Shown: positions 24,901 through 31,777 of the stretch, in pieces
Layout: each line of letters starts with the position of its first letter
How positions within the stretch are numbered: position 1 is the first letter of the stretch
Assembly (NCBI GenBank): GCA_020721205.1
Contig: DYNF01000032.1
Coordinates: forward strand, 1-35,942
Length of the DNA: 35,942 nucleotides
From: Prochloron sp. SulCav_FS08_3_32_3330
GTDB lineage: Bacteria > Cyanobacteriota > Cyanobacteriia > Cyanobacteriales > DYNF01
Direction: 5' to 3'
Made by a program: the position numbers and the translations under genes
The notes under the pieces: model-generated
Databases searched by the model: none
Told to the model about the DNA's origin: nothing
Seen by the model: only the letters and a program-made list of their open reading frames with translations

Positions 24901-27393
24901 ATTTATAGCTTTGAAGTTAAAGCAGGAACGAGAATGGTTTTTGATATAGATATTTCTGAAGATGATCATGTTATCTATCATGAAAATACCTGCAATGGAC
25001 CTATGTGTATAGATTATCCCACCATTTATCAATCTAATCTTAAATTCACTCTTTTAGATAGTAATGGTAACATTTTAGCTAGTAATGATAATGCGGTGAT
25101 CACTTTAGGAGGAGAGGGCAGTAGCGTCAATTTTGATCCCTATCTCAAATATACTTTTTCTGAAGGTGGAATTTATTATTTAAAAGTAACTGGTACTGAT
25201 AATAATGGAGTGAGAGGTCAACTTAATAATGCTAATATTTTAGGTCAACCTTTATCTAATTTCGTTAATATTTCTGCTGATAATACTAATCTACAAAATA
25301 ATATAATTGCTAACGTAATTACGAGTTTGTGGTTAACAGATTATCAAGATAACTTAATAAATTTAACTATTATAGATAATAAGGTTGTTTATGATCCTTA
25401 TGAGTTTAATAGTGAACTTAATTTAGAAAAATTAGCCATTAATAATTTTGGTTCAGATATTTTAAATATTCCTGCTGAATATAATGAACTTAACAATTTG
25501 AAAATTGGACTATTTCAGATTAACATTCTATCTAAATTGGAGAATAATAATTTTACCTCAGGAGATATTTGGATTTATGAAAATGGTTTAAAACCTGTAA
25601 CATATAATCTAAATATCTCAGCCGAAACGCCATTAATTGAAGGCATAGGAAGTATTAATAATATAACACCTTCAGGCATTTTTACCAGTACATCAGGAGT
25701 AGGAAATGCTGGAAATATCACCTTAAATAGTGCTACTTTAAACATACAAGAAGGGGGAGAAATATCAGCAAAAACATCAGGAAGTGGGAACGGAGGTACA
25801 ATTAATATTAATGCGAATAATTATGTTAATGTAGGCACAGGAGTGGAAAATTTTGCTCCCGTTATAACCGTAGAAACTTCTAACAGTGGTCAAGCCGGAA
25901 ATATTAATCTTAATACCCCTAATTTTACCTTATCAGAAACAGCCAGAATTACCGCCACAGCCACAGAAACAGCAACTAATTTACAAGGAGGTGGTAGTAT
26001 TAATTTAAGTGCTAATAACATGAATTTAGCAGGAATTGTGGGCATATTTGCCGAGACAAAAGGACAAACTCCGGCGGGTACATTATTATTACAAACCTAT
26101 CAAAATAATCCCGATTTAAACATTAATTTATTCCCTAATTCTAAAATTTCTGCTTCTACATTTGCCAGTGGAAATGGGGGAAATTTAATCGTCACAGCCC
26201 CTAATTCAATTACTATTAATGGAGCAGGAATATTAGCCGTAGAAACATCAGGAAGTGGCAATGCAGGTAATATTTTAATGACCACAAATAACTTAAATTT
26301 AACTAATGGTGTCACCGTGTCAGCCTCCACTTCAAATAGTGGTAATGCTGGGAATATTAATGTTAATGTAAATAACTTAAATCTTACTAATAATTCCACA
26401 ATTCAAACTAACACTTTAAGCAGTGGTAATGCGGGGAATATAAAATTAACTGTAGCCGATAATCTTAATATAACTGATAGTCAAATCTTAGCAACTACAG
26501 GCACAAATTCCACAGGAAATGGCGGAAATATTGACATTGATCCCATTAATACTAATTTAACTAATTCCACCATTGCTGTTAGTAGTCAAGGACAAGGTAT
26601 CGGAGGAAATATTAATCTAGTTTCTAACTTTTTAACCTTAGATAATTCAGATATTTCCGCCGAAACTTTTAGCAGTGATGGCGGTAATATTAACCTTAAT
26701 TTAACGGATATTTTCTTCTTAAAAAATGGGAGTAATATTAGTACAACTGCGGGAATAGGATCCGGTTTTGGCAATGGGGGTAATATTAATATTATTGCAC
26801 CTTTTATTATTGCATTACCTAATCAAGATAATAATATTACAGCTAACGCCTTTCAAGGGCAAGGAGGAAATATTAATATTACTACAAATGCTTTATTTGG
26901 CATCAGTTTTACCGGAGATAATATTAATATTAGAAATGATATTACCGCCTCATCTAAATTTGGTATTAATGGCACAGTTATTATTAATATTCCCGCCGTA
27001 GATCCCACTTCTGGACTAATTAATTTACCCGAAAATTTAGTAGATGCCTCTAGTTTAATTGATCAAAATTTTTGTCAAGAAAGTATTGCCCAAGATACCT
27101 CCTTTACTATTCTTGGACGTGGGGGATTTCCCTCAGATCCTAGTAATACTTTAAATCCAAATAATACATGGGAAGATTGGCGCTTAGTAGCGAATACAAT
27201 TCCTTTAGTTTCTAATCAGAATAATAGCTATAATCCACCGATCAATGATCAGGAAAACCTAGCAACAATTACCCCAGCAAAAGGGTGGGGACAAACAGAA
27301 AATGGAGATATTATTTTAACGGCTCAAGTAATTCCAATTAATTATGAAAATGTCAATTTACCAACATTAAACTGTAATTTTATTGAACAGTGA
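21910..27393 (+). CDS. Two-partner-secretion adhesin (filamentous haemagglutinin N-terminal domain)
   Basis: The 1827-residue product has a signal peptide ending near TLAQ (about 29). The TpsA secretion domain covers about 40-150, with NLFHSFSEFNV and the hallmark NPQGILFGNNA. Residues about 341-611 are Asn- and Gly-rich repeats of about 22-26 residues (GGINNNG, ITNSNISDNS), forming a right-handed beta-helix. An insert at about 984-1105 resembles a pre-peptidase C-terminal (PPC) domain (VDIYSFEVKAGTRMVFDIDI). More beta-helix repeats (SGSGNAGNI types) follow. The C-terminus ends with the FTILGRGGFPSDP and EDWRLV blocks usual in cyanobacterial members. The DNA of the repeats is very similar (for example near 23602 and 23699), so length variation by recombination is likely. 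The TpsB pore is not in this window. It ends the module and is bracketed by elements R2b and R3. Confidence 0.93.
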   Translation: MKNIYKMISMSCYFGICLFILSTEKTLAQLPLTPDNSLGSQVTPNQQIRGVTADLIEGGASLNDNLFHSFSEFNVNELQNVYFANPTGINNILTRVTGNNSSNINGTLGVDGNANLFLINPQGILFGNNAKLDLNGSFLATTAEEVLINNNFVNIGTASKDELLNINPNVFFTNALRNSQINQNKITLNGVVNSDNVNSVTLSTGEFINNSGNFNINGDLIFNLNAVTPQTQLSSTNINNAINAMGNNVNSTIINLFNPEGETATFAGETININKNVTIQAHNPAIITTDDNGFITNIQPTVILDGENSREVVTINNAIVNLNNLGIKNGSINFEDISGIGGGININEESSVTINNSLISNNFSYSIGGGINNDNSNLTLNNSQISDNFSINAGGINNNRGINNNNGKLIINNSLISHNLSSYNTGGISNNGDLIINNSQISDNFSQDTGGISNNGDLTVNNSIISNNSAGTGTGGIRNNGNANLSHSSVINNNSQSIGGIYNTGNLNITNSNISDNSGNQGGGINNSGYLKIINSNLSHNEAIFSGGAIDNNGNLNITNSNIFDNSANQGGAISNSNYWLHNDSGNINIENSSIFNNSANQGGAIYNNATNIESSIILNNTIFNNNTSVDIFSNEEGIQIFKNNQILNNFIAEGGILKTEGNVTINANSLTFQDTNPDTLNNLFGINNTLILNTPELIIQDSIINTSNYSNFSLSPQNPQNFNIINSTISTNGNNLTFSLGNASLNLIDTDINSNSNTKQSGTINISNSGNINLNNSRIFITSEPGINLTGGDLNINTNTLNLTNFSLIDTSTYSEGNAGNININATNMNLNQYSIIRSLTTNQGNAGDIFLNINNAVNLDNLSIISTAATVNSSGNSGNINLNANSLALKNGSQLQALTQGSGQAGSIFANINQDILISGFGTENPTTNPLNLINVISNNNQIGEILSHDTLATAQLLTNSNFGVNSLDNPNQNVEFSTRIPYTSIEGNGDNTVDIYSFEVKAGTRMVFDIDISEDDHVIYHENTCNGPMCIDYPTIYQSNLKFTLLDSNGNILASNDNAVITLGGEGSSVNFDPYLKYTFSEGGIYYLKVTGTDNNGVRGQLNNANILGQPLSNFVNISADNTNLQNNIIANVITSLWLTDYQDNLINLTIIDNKVVYDPYEFNSELNLEKLAINNFGSDILNIPAEYNELNNLKIGLFQINILSKLENNNFTSGDIWIYENGLKPVTYNLNISAETPLIEGIGSINNITPSGIFTSTSGVGNAGNITLNSATLNIQEGGEISAKTSGSGNGGTININANNYVNVGTGVENFAPVITVETSNSGQAGNINLNTPNFTLSETARITATATETATNLQGGGSINLSANNMNLAGIVGIFAETKGQTPAGTLLLQTYQNNPDLNINLFPNSKISASTFASGNGGNLIVTAPNSITINGAGILAVETSGSGNAGNILMTTNNLNLTNGVTVSASTSNSGNAGNINVNVNNLNLTNNSTIQTNTLSSGNAGNIKLTVADNLNITDSQILATTGTNSTGNGGNIDIDPINTNLTNSTIAVSSQGQGIGGNINLVSNFLTLDNSDISAETFSSDGGNINLNLTDIFFLKNGSNISTTAGIGSGFGNGGNINIIAPFIIALPNQDNNITANAFQGQGGNINITTNALFGISFTGDNINIRNDITASSKFGINGTVIINIPAVDPTSGLINLPENLVDASSLIDQNFCQESIAQDTSFTILGRGGFPSDPSNTLNPNNTWEDWRLVANTIPLVSNQNNSYNPPINDQENLATITPAKGWGQTENGDIILTAQVIPINYENVNLPTLNCNFIEQ

Positions 27394-27418
27394 TTACTCA
27401 ACAGTTATTCTTTTTTTT

Positions 27419-27544
27419 CAACGGGTTGAAACCCGTTGCTACATAAACAAAACCCGTCTTTACGGGTTTTATTAACTAATATTTAAAACATTAAACCTGC
27501 GTAGGCAGGTTTTGTTTATGTAGCAACAGATTTTAATCTGTTGT
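27419..27544. repeat. Composite palindromic element R3
   Basis: Left outer palindrome CAACGGGTTGAAACCCGTTG and right outer palindrome CAACAGATTTTAATCTGTTG. Inner hairpins AAACCCGT-CTTT-ACGGGTTT and AACCTGC-GTAG-GCAGGTT. The core is ATTAACTAATATTTAA. It lies 26 bases beyond the adhesin stop and before the convergent cyclase gene, where it can serve as terminator in both directions. Confidence 0.9.
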
Positions 27545-27601
27545 CTTTTTGGAAAATGAAAACTTATTCGCTGATCAATTAAATCTCCAAATTTATAATT
27601 G

Positions 27602-28585
27602 TTAGATTTCATCATTTGGTTTAGTAATAGCCATAATTTTTCTCGTAAAACAAACTCGATTTCTCCCTATTTTTTTAGCATGATAAAGAGCTTTATCCGC
27701 CGCTTTAATTAACAGTTCTGGAACTAATTGTTGTTTCGGAATAACATTAGCAACTCCCAAACTTAAAGTCACATATTGACTAATTTCAGACCCACTATGA
27801 GCAATTTTTAAACTATGTACTTTTTTACAAATATTTTGAGCAATTTTGATTGCACCATCAAGATCAGTATTTGGTAAAATTATCACAAATTCTTCCCCAC
27901 CATAACGTGCCACTAAATCCCTAGGACGTTTAACAATATAAAGCATTGCTTGAGCAATTTTAGCTAAACATTGATCCCCTTCAGGATGACCATAAAAATC
28001 ATTATATTTTTTAAAAAAGTCCACATCTCCCATAATTAAAGATAAAGAGTTTTGTTCTCTTTGACAAACTTTCCATTGTTGTTCTAAATATTGATCAAAA
28101 CGACGACGATTAGCAATTTGAGTTAAACTATCTATAATCGCTAAACGTTCTAACTCTTGATTCGCATTTCTTAAAAAAATATTTTGTTCTTCCAGTTGTT
28201 TTTTTTGCCAATGAATCGTTAAATGAGTTTTGACACGAGCCAATACTTCTTGAGGTTGAAAAGGTTTTTGAATATAGTCCACACCTCCCACATCAAAAGC
28301 TAAAACTTTATCCACAACCCCATTTAAAGCACTCAAGAAAATAACAGGAATATCACAAGTATCAGGGTCTTCTTTTAACTTTTTACACACTTCATAACCA
28401 CTCATATCAGGCATATTAATATCAAGTAAAATCAAATCAGGTAAATTCGCTTTAACTGCTTTTAATGCCATTTCTCCACTGATTGCTTTACGCACTTGAT
28501 AATTTGCTTCTAACAAAAATACGGATAAAACTCGTAAATTATCCGGCAGATCATCCACAATCAAAATATCTAATTTATCATTCAT
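27602..28585 (-). CDS. Response regulator with GGDEF output (diguanylate cyclase)
   Basis: Residues 1-120 are a receiver domain with the acidic pair Asp11/12, phospho-acceptor Asp55, Ser85 and Lys107. A short coiled coil (125-148) joins it to a GGDEF domain. The signature GGEEF is at 229-233, and RPRD at 220-223 stands exactly five residues before it, so the inhibitory I-site is intact. The enzyme should make cyclic di-GMP when phosphorylated and be inhibited by its product. Its start (ATG 28585) overlaps the stop of a 27-codon frame derived from fbaA, which brings a strong ribosome site. Its own start has none. It is therefore probably expressed from the duplicated fbaA leader. No kinase gene is directly next to it; the CHASE2 kinase in this window is one possible partner. 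Confidence 0.94.
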   Translation of the reverse strand: MNDKLDILIVDDLPDNLRVLSVFLLEANYQVRKAISGEMALKAVKANLPDLILLDINMPDMSGYEVCKKLKEDPDTCDIPVIFLSALNGVVDKVLAFDVGGVDYIQKPFQPQEVLARVKTHLTIHWQKKQLEEQNIFLRNANQELERLAIIDSLTQIANRRRFDQYLEQQWKVCQREQNSLSLIMGDVDFFKKYNDFYGHPEGDQCLAKIAQAMLYIVKRPRDLVARYGGEEFVIILPNTDLDGAIKIAQNICKKVHSLKIAHSGSEISQYVTLSLGVANVIPKQQLVPELLIKAADKALYHAKKIGRNRVCFTRKIMAITKPNDEI

Positions 28586-28661
28586 AATTTATCAATAATC
28601 TGATTATCAAAACCTTAAAAAAATCTGAGTGTAAATACAGCCTCACAGGTACGAGAACCAT
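28578..28661 (-). pseudogene. Gutted second copy of fbaA acting as a leader frame
   Basis: The frame starts MVLVPVRL, matching the fbaA start MALVPMRL codon for codon through the CTG of residue 8, then turns into YLHSDFFKVLIIRLLINYE and stops at TGA 28578-28580. The bases ACACTCAGATTTTTTT just after the match resemble the second half of the fbaA terminator read on the same strand. So the interior of a duplicated gene, about 1 kb, has been deleted. The stop overlaps the start of the REC-GGDEF gene (ATGAATGA), which should couple their translation. The ribosome site AGGAGGA is kept. Confidence 0.8.
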
Positions 28662-28764
28662 AGATGTTCCTCCTAAATGTAAGTTTTTCTTTTATAAGGT
28701 AATTTGTTTAAGAAACTTTATTTTTCTTATCTGTTTATTTTAAAATATGTTGCTACATTTTGAC
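28637..28764 (-). promoter_or_regulatory. Duplicated fbaA promoter and leader region
   Basis: About 128 bases here align with 35566-35694 upstream of and into fbaA. Shared landmarks are AGGAGGA before the ATG, AAACTTACAT, AAGTTTCTTAAACAAATT, and GCAACATAT next to a TAAAAT-like minus-10 box. Similarity stops close to the end of the STAND gene (28774). Small indels and substitutions show that the copy is not brand new. It now feeds the REC-GGDEF gene. Confidence 0.8.
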
Positions 28765-28773
28765 GACTTATTT

Positions 28774-30147
28774 TTAGTTAGGCTCAATATTTCTGACATA
28801 TTCCCTCAAAACAGGAATTAAACTAAAACTATTTTCAGTATTTTGAATTACCTCAATTAAACTGCGATCGCCTAAAGATTTAATCCTAATAATTAACTCA
28901 TTTAAAGATAAGGATAATTTTGGTAATAATTCTGTTAAAGAAATAGGCTGATCCTGTTTAACTAAAATCATAATAATTTGCTTTTCATGACTTGACAAAT
29001 CATCAAAAATGTGCTTAAAATTAGTTTTCATTAAATCAGTAATTAAAATAGTATTATGTAACAAACTTGAGGAAAAATCACCATTAAAAAATTCCTTAAT
29101 CATTGGTGCAACTTGTTTTAAAAAGAAAGGATGCCCTTGATAATTAGCTAAAAATTTCTGATCTAAATTACATTGATTGAAACCCATTTCTGTTAACATT
29201 ATTTCTACAGAACTTTGATCTAAACCTTGTAAATGAAAAGAAAAAATCGGAGAATTGACCAATAAATTATTAATTTTAACATTACTGATTAAAATTACAC
29301 AACCTTTCTGTTTTAAATTAGCAAATTGTTCAAATAAACTACCATAAAATTCATAAAATTCCTGATCATGAACATCATCAAAAATAATTAAACAAAAGAC
29401 ATTTTCTAATAAATTCAATAATAAATCACAGCGTTTTTTAGGATTACTTAAAAGCAGGGGATCTAATTCTTGATTACCTTGATCAAGATTGTTAATACTT
29501 TCAATTAAATCAATTTCTAAATCTTCTCTACTTAGCTTCATAGCTAAACTTTTATAAATAATACAAGGAAACTGCTTTTTAGCTTGTTCAACAAATTCCA
29601 CTATTAAAGAAGTTTTACCAATACCTTTTAAACCATATAAATTAATTAATTGATAATTAGTAATAGATGTTTGTAACAATTCTAAATCTTTAATCCGTCC
29701 ATAAAAATCAGTTTTTCTCGGTAACTCTCTTAAATCATAATAAAATTTATTCTTAATAGGAGATTGCTTTTGATGTTGATGATGGGGAGATTCTACTTTT
29801 GAAGAAGAAATTTTAATTTCAATACAATTTTCTGTTAAATTAGTATTATCATTATTATTATTATTATCAGAACAAATATAAATTTGTAAGTTTTCTAAAT
29901 TCTCTAAAAAATCACGAAAATTTCTTTTTTTAACTTGCTTTTCCAAAGCTTCCGAAAACAGTTTAAATAATTCAGCACCCACAGTGCGCACATAACTATA
30001 AGAATAAGAATTATCATCACTAAAATCTGCATAAGTTTCCTTATCCCAAGCCCGTTGTAAAATTTCCCGTTGCAATTGTGTTAAACCTTTTCCCGTTTTT
30101 TCCTTTAATAATTGTTCCGCAAAATCTAAAACATCTTGAATATTCAT
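28774..30147 (-). CDS. STAND-type ATPase with N-terminal vMAP-like HTH domain
   Basis: Residues 1-85 match the helix-turn-helix domain of cyanobacterial vWA/MoxR-associated (vMAP) proteins: LTQLQREILQRAWDKETYAD, then YSYVRTVGAELFKLFSEAL. An Asn- and His-rich linker (about 95-130) leads to an NB-ARC-like ATPase. Walker A is GLKGIGKTS with Lys178, Walker B is LIIFDDVHD with Asp257/258, and ILISN suggests sensor 1. Residues about 390-457 look like a winged helix. The usual C-terminal sensor repeats (WD40 or TPR) are missing, so at 457 residues it is a short STAND protein that may need a separate sensor. Such proteins serve in signalling or antiphage defence. Downstream on the strand lies the fbaA-derived leader and upstream lies an HNH pair. 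It carries one HIP1 site. Confidence 0.8.
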   Translation of the reverse strand: MNIQDVLDFAEQLLKEKTGKGLTQLQREILQRAWDKETYADFSDDNSYSYSYVRTVGAELFKLFSEALEKQVKKRNFRDFLENLENLQIYICSDNNNNNDNTNLTENCIEIKISSSKVESPHHQHQKQSPIKNKFYYDLRELPRKTDFYGRIKDLELLQTSITNYQLINLYGLKGIGKTSLIVEFVEQAKKQFPCIIYKSLAMKLSREDLEIDLIESINNLDQGNQELDPLLLSNPKKRCDLLLNLLENVFCLIIFDDVHDQEFYEFYGSLFEQFANLKQKGCVILISNVKINNLLVNSPIFSFHLQGLDQSSVEIMLTEMGFNQCNLDQKFLANYQGHPFFLKQVAPMIKEFFNGDFSSSLLHNTILITDLMKTNFKHIFDDLSSHEKQIIMILVKQDQPISLTELLPKLSLSLNELIIRIKSLGDRSLIEVIQNTENSFSLIPVLREYVRNIEPN

Positions 30148-30245
30148 CGCACTATAATTAAAGATAAATTTTACCTAATTATAACATTAAACTACATTTA
30201 TTGATCACAATCTTGTTCTTAGGTGGGAATTGGCACTATGATCAA

Positions 30246-30257
30246 GGGCTAAAGCCC
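30246..30257. repeat. Short GGGCTAAAGCCC hairpin between the STAND and HNH genes
   Basis: GGGC and GCCC pair around TAAA, followed on the plus strand by a T run at 30271-30279. Both neighbours are on the minus strand, so the T run is on the wrong side for a terminator of the HNH gene. It looks like part of a dispersed intergenic repeat. Confidence 0.35.
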
Positions 30258-30281
30258 AACTACGAGCCTGATTTTTTTTAA

Positions 30282-30686
30282 TTAAGGAAAAATACCTAAT
30301 TTAATCCAAAGTTCTCTAGCTTTTAATTGTAGAGAATAATTTAAGTCTAGTCTTTCAATTGTTGCTCTACCAATATTCGTTTTTCCCTCTATTATAAAAG
30401 GATATTTTTGATTAAAAGTAAAATGATCATTCCAAAGATCAATTCGAGGATGAAAAAGTCTAACTTTTTCTTTTGTTAAAGGATCAATGCCCTCAATATA
30501 ATCTAATTTACGCAAATTACAAATCCGACAACAAAGAGATAAATTGTTTTCTTCATCTCCACCTTTTTTAGAAATTGGAATAATATGATCCACCTCAAAA
30601 GCAACATTAAAAATTACTTCAGGAGCATGACAATATTCACATTTATGTTTTGCTCTTTGAGCCACAAAAGGATAATAAGGATTCAC
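30282..30686 (-). CDS. HNH endonuclease (TNIGRAT subfamily), copy 2
   Basis: The 134-residue product is a paralogue of the HNH protein at 7624-8079. Zinc ligands are Cys16-x2-Cys19 (KCEYCHAPE) and Cys53-x2-Cys56 (CCRICN). The active-site Asp33-His34 lies in VDHIIPISKKGG, and an Asn-rich helix follows. The shared extension LFHPRIDLWNDHF and EGKTNIGRATIERLDLN is present, so conservation goes well beyond the nuclease core. The start reads MNPYYPFVAQRAKHKCEY. The gene follows the 122-residue gene after 40 bases, so the two are probably co-transcribed. Substrate unknown. Confidence 0.85.
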   Translation of the reverse strand: MNPYYPFVAQRAKHKCEYCHAPEVIFNVAFEVDHIIPISKKGGDEENNLSLCCRICNLRKLDYIEGIDPLTKEKVRLFHPRIDLWNDHFTFNQKYPFIIEGKTNIGRATIERLDLNYSLQLKARELWIKLGIFP

Positions 30687-30726
30687 AATCTTAATTTATA
30701 AAATACTAAATAAATGGGAATATTAA

Positions 30727-31095
30727 CTATTGTTGAGACAAATTAAATTCGTTAAGAATTTGCTGAGAACGTTCAATAGTTGCTTCTAATTCAGAGTTAA
30801 CTAAACTTTCTAATTCTTGGTGCTTTTCAGGAGAAAATTGAATTTCATTAGCTAAATTTTGATGAAATTCAGTCATTAAATTTTTAAGTTGATTTTGCTG
30901 AGATAAAGTAAATAATTGATCATCAGAAAAACCCTGTAAAATGACGATTGTATGATTAAGATTATGGTGTTCTTGATTAACGATTAAATCAAGAGCTTGA
31001 CCCGGAGTTTTCCCTGTCGCTTCCTGTTGTCCGCAAATAGCTCGATATAGAGTTTCTTTCTGTTCAATTTCTGAGATTATTTCAATAGTTTTCAT
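30727..31095 (-). CDS. Small helical partner of HNH copy 2
   Basis: The 122-residue product begins MKTIEIISEIEQKETLYRAI and continues with CGQQEATGKTPGQALDLIV, a block that I believe recurs in cyanobacterial hypothetical proteins. The N-terminal half looks alpha/beta and the C-terminal half is helical. The latter contains FSPEKHQELESLVNSEL, close to the motif TPEEIIELESIGEL of the 78-residue partner of the other HNH protein. It has no catalytic motif that I recognise. A perfect 15-base palindrome lies 23 bases before its ATG, which suggests that this gene or its product is autoregulated. Antitoxin, inhibitor or DNA-binding adaptor of the HNH protein are open possibilities. Confidence 0.65.
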   Translation of the reverse strand: MKTIEIISEIEQKETLYRAICGQQEATGKTPGQALDLIVNQEHHNLNHTIVILQGFSDDQLFTLSQQNQLKNLMTEFHQNLANEIQFSPEKHQELESLVNSELEATIERSQQILNEFNLSQQ

Positions 31096-31117
31096 AATGA
31101 TTATTACCTTAAAATGG

Positions 31118-31132
31118 GTAAGTCTGACTTAC
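31118..31132. promoter_or_regulatory. Palindromic operator-like site GTAAGTC-T-GACTTAC
   Basis: Two perfect 7-base half sites around one central base lie 23 bases upstream of the ATG at 31095, where the promoter of the two-gene HNH unit should be. Size and position fit a dimeric repressor site. Confidence 0.45.
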
Positions 31133-31190
31133 ATAAGATTTTACCTCAAAATTTTAGTTTTGAGTGTTCATCACAGTGATCAAAATTTTG

Positions 31191-31230
31191 ATCTGACAAT
31201 CTGACATTTTGACAACCTGACAATCTGACA
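31191..31230. repeat. Five tandem octamers of type ATCTGACA
   Basis: ATCTGACA, ATCTGACA, TTTTGACA, ACCTGACA and ATCTGACA follow without gaps in the divergent gap between the 122-residue gene and the zinc-ribbon gene. The remainder of 31096-31416 shows only AT-rich sequence and a TATAAT box at 31358-31363 that may serve the zinc-ribbon gene. Confidence 0.75.
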
Positions 31231-31416
31231 TTTTACCATACATTTTACTCTTTTAATTTCAGAAAGAATAAGTTAAGATTATGAGAGTTAAGAATAACTT
31301 ACTCTAAACACTTTCCAGTTAACCCGATCAAAAAAGTTTTAGAGATTTTGCATAAGTTATAATTTTCTATCCGATATAGATATAGAAACAATTTAATTTT
31401 GACGAGGATTATCACA

Positions 31417-31581
31417 ATGGGAAAAAGAAACGAAGTCGGTGGTCCAGTTTGTGGTCATTGTGGAAGCACAAAAATGACTTATGTACGGGAGCGAGTCATC
31501 AATCAGTATACAACACGAGTTACTTATAAGTGCTTGGATTGTGGAGAAGAAACTGATTTTGATACTGATTCTCCTCCATAA
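31417..31581 (+). CDS. Small zinc-ribbon protein
   Basis: From ATG 31417 the product has 54 residues. Cys12-x2-Cys15 (VCGHCGS) and Cys39-x2-Cys42 (KCLDCGE) flank a basic beta-hairpin (MTYVRERVINQYTTRVTYK), the layout of TFIIS-like zinc ribbons that bind nucleic acid. A longer frame from TTG 31399 exists, but GAGGAT before ATG 31417 is the better ribosome site and the extra six residues add no domain. It may be a transcription or RNA-related accessory factor; no specific family role is known to me. A GGTGGACA/TGCCCACC palindrome follows the stop. Confidence 0.75.
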   Translation: MGKRNEVGGPVCGHCGSTKMTYVRERVINQYTTRVTYKCLDCGEETDFDTDSPP

Positions 31582-31590
31582 AGTTTGTTT

Positions 31591-31650
31591 GGTGGACAAT
31601 CATTTAAGTTATCGGTTAGGAAACAAAAATCAATTCGGATTGCCCACCCT
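31591..31650. terminator. GGTGGGCA-type inverted repeat after the zinc-ribbon gene
   Basis: GGTGGACAATC (31591-31601) pairs with GATTGCCCACC (31638-31648) with one mismatch. It starts 10 bases beyond the stop of the zinc-ribbon gene and is related to the elements at 8415, 11191 and 12121. Confidence 0.55.
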
Positions 31651-31697
31651 ATATTTATCTAGGATATAATGATATTGCTTACTTTACTACTAATATT

Positions 31698-31772
31698 ATG
31701 AAAAAGATAAAATTTAATTTATATTTAAAAATTTTTTTCATGTTATTCTTCCTCTTGTCATTGGAGGATTAA
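31698..31772 (+). pseudogene. Detached 5' end of the VanZ-like gene (frameshift)
   Basis: ATG 31698 opens MKKIKFNLYLKIFF and ends at TAA 31770 after 24 residues. At the run of seven T (31732-31738), one additional T would give FFHVILPLVIGGLIYMISRD and join the main frame without a stop. That joined sequence has the first membrane segment expected for VanZ-like proteins. The break is either a real one-base loss, a sequencing error, or a slippery site. Confidence 0.6.
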
Positions 31773-31777
31773 TCTAT

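Noticed and set aside
27602-28585. REC-GGDEF protein as dedicated partner of the CHASE2 kinase
   Set aside because: It lies on the opposite strand, is separated by element R3 and seems driven by an fbaA-derived leader. Pairing remains possible but is not supported by the sequence.
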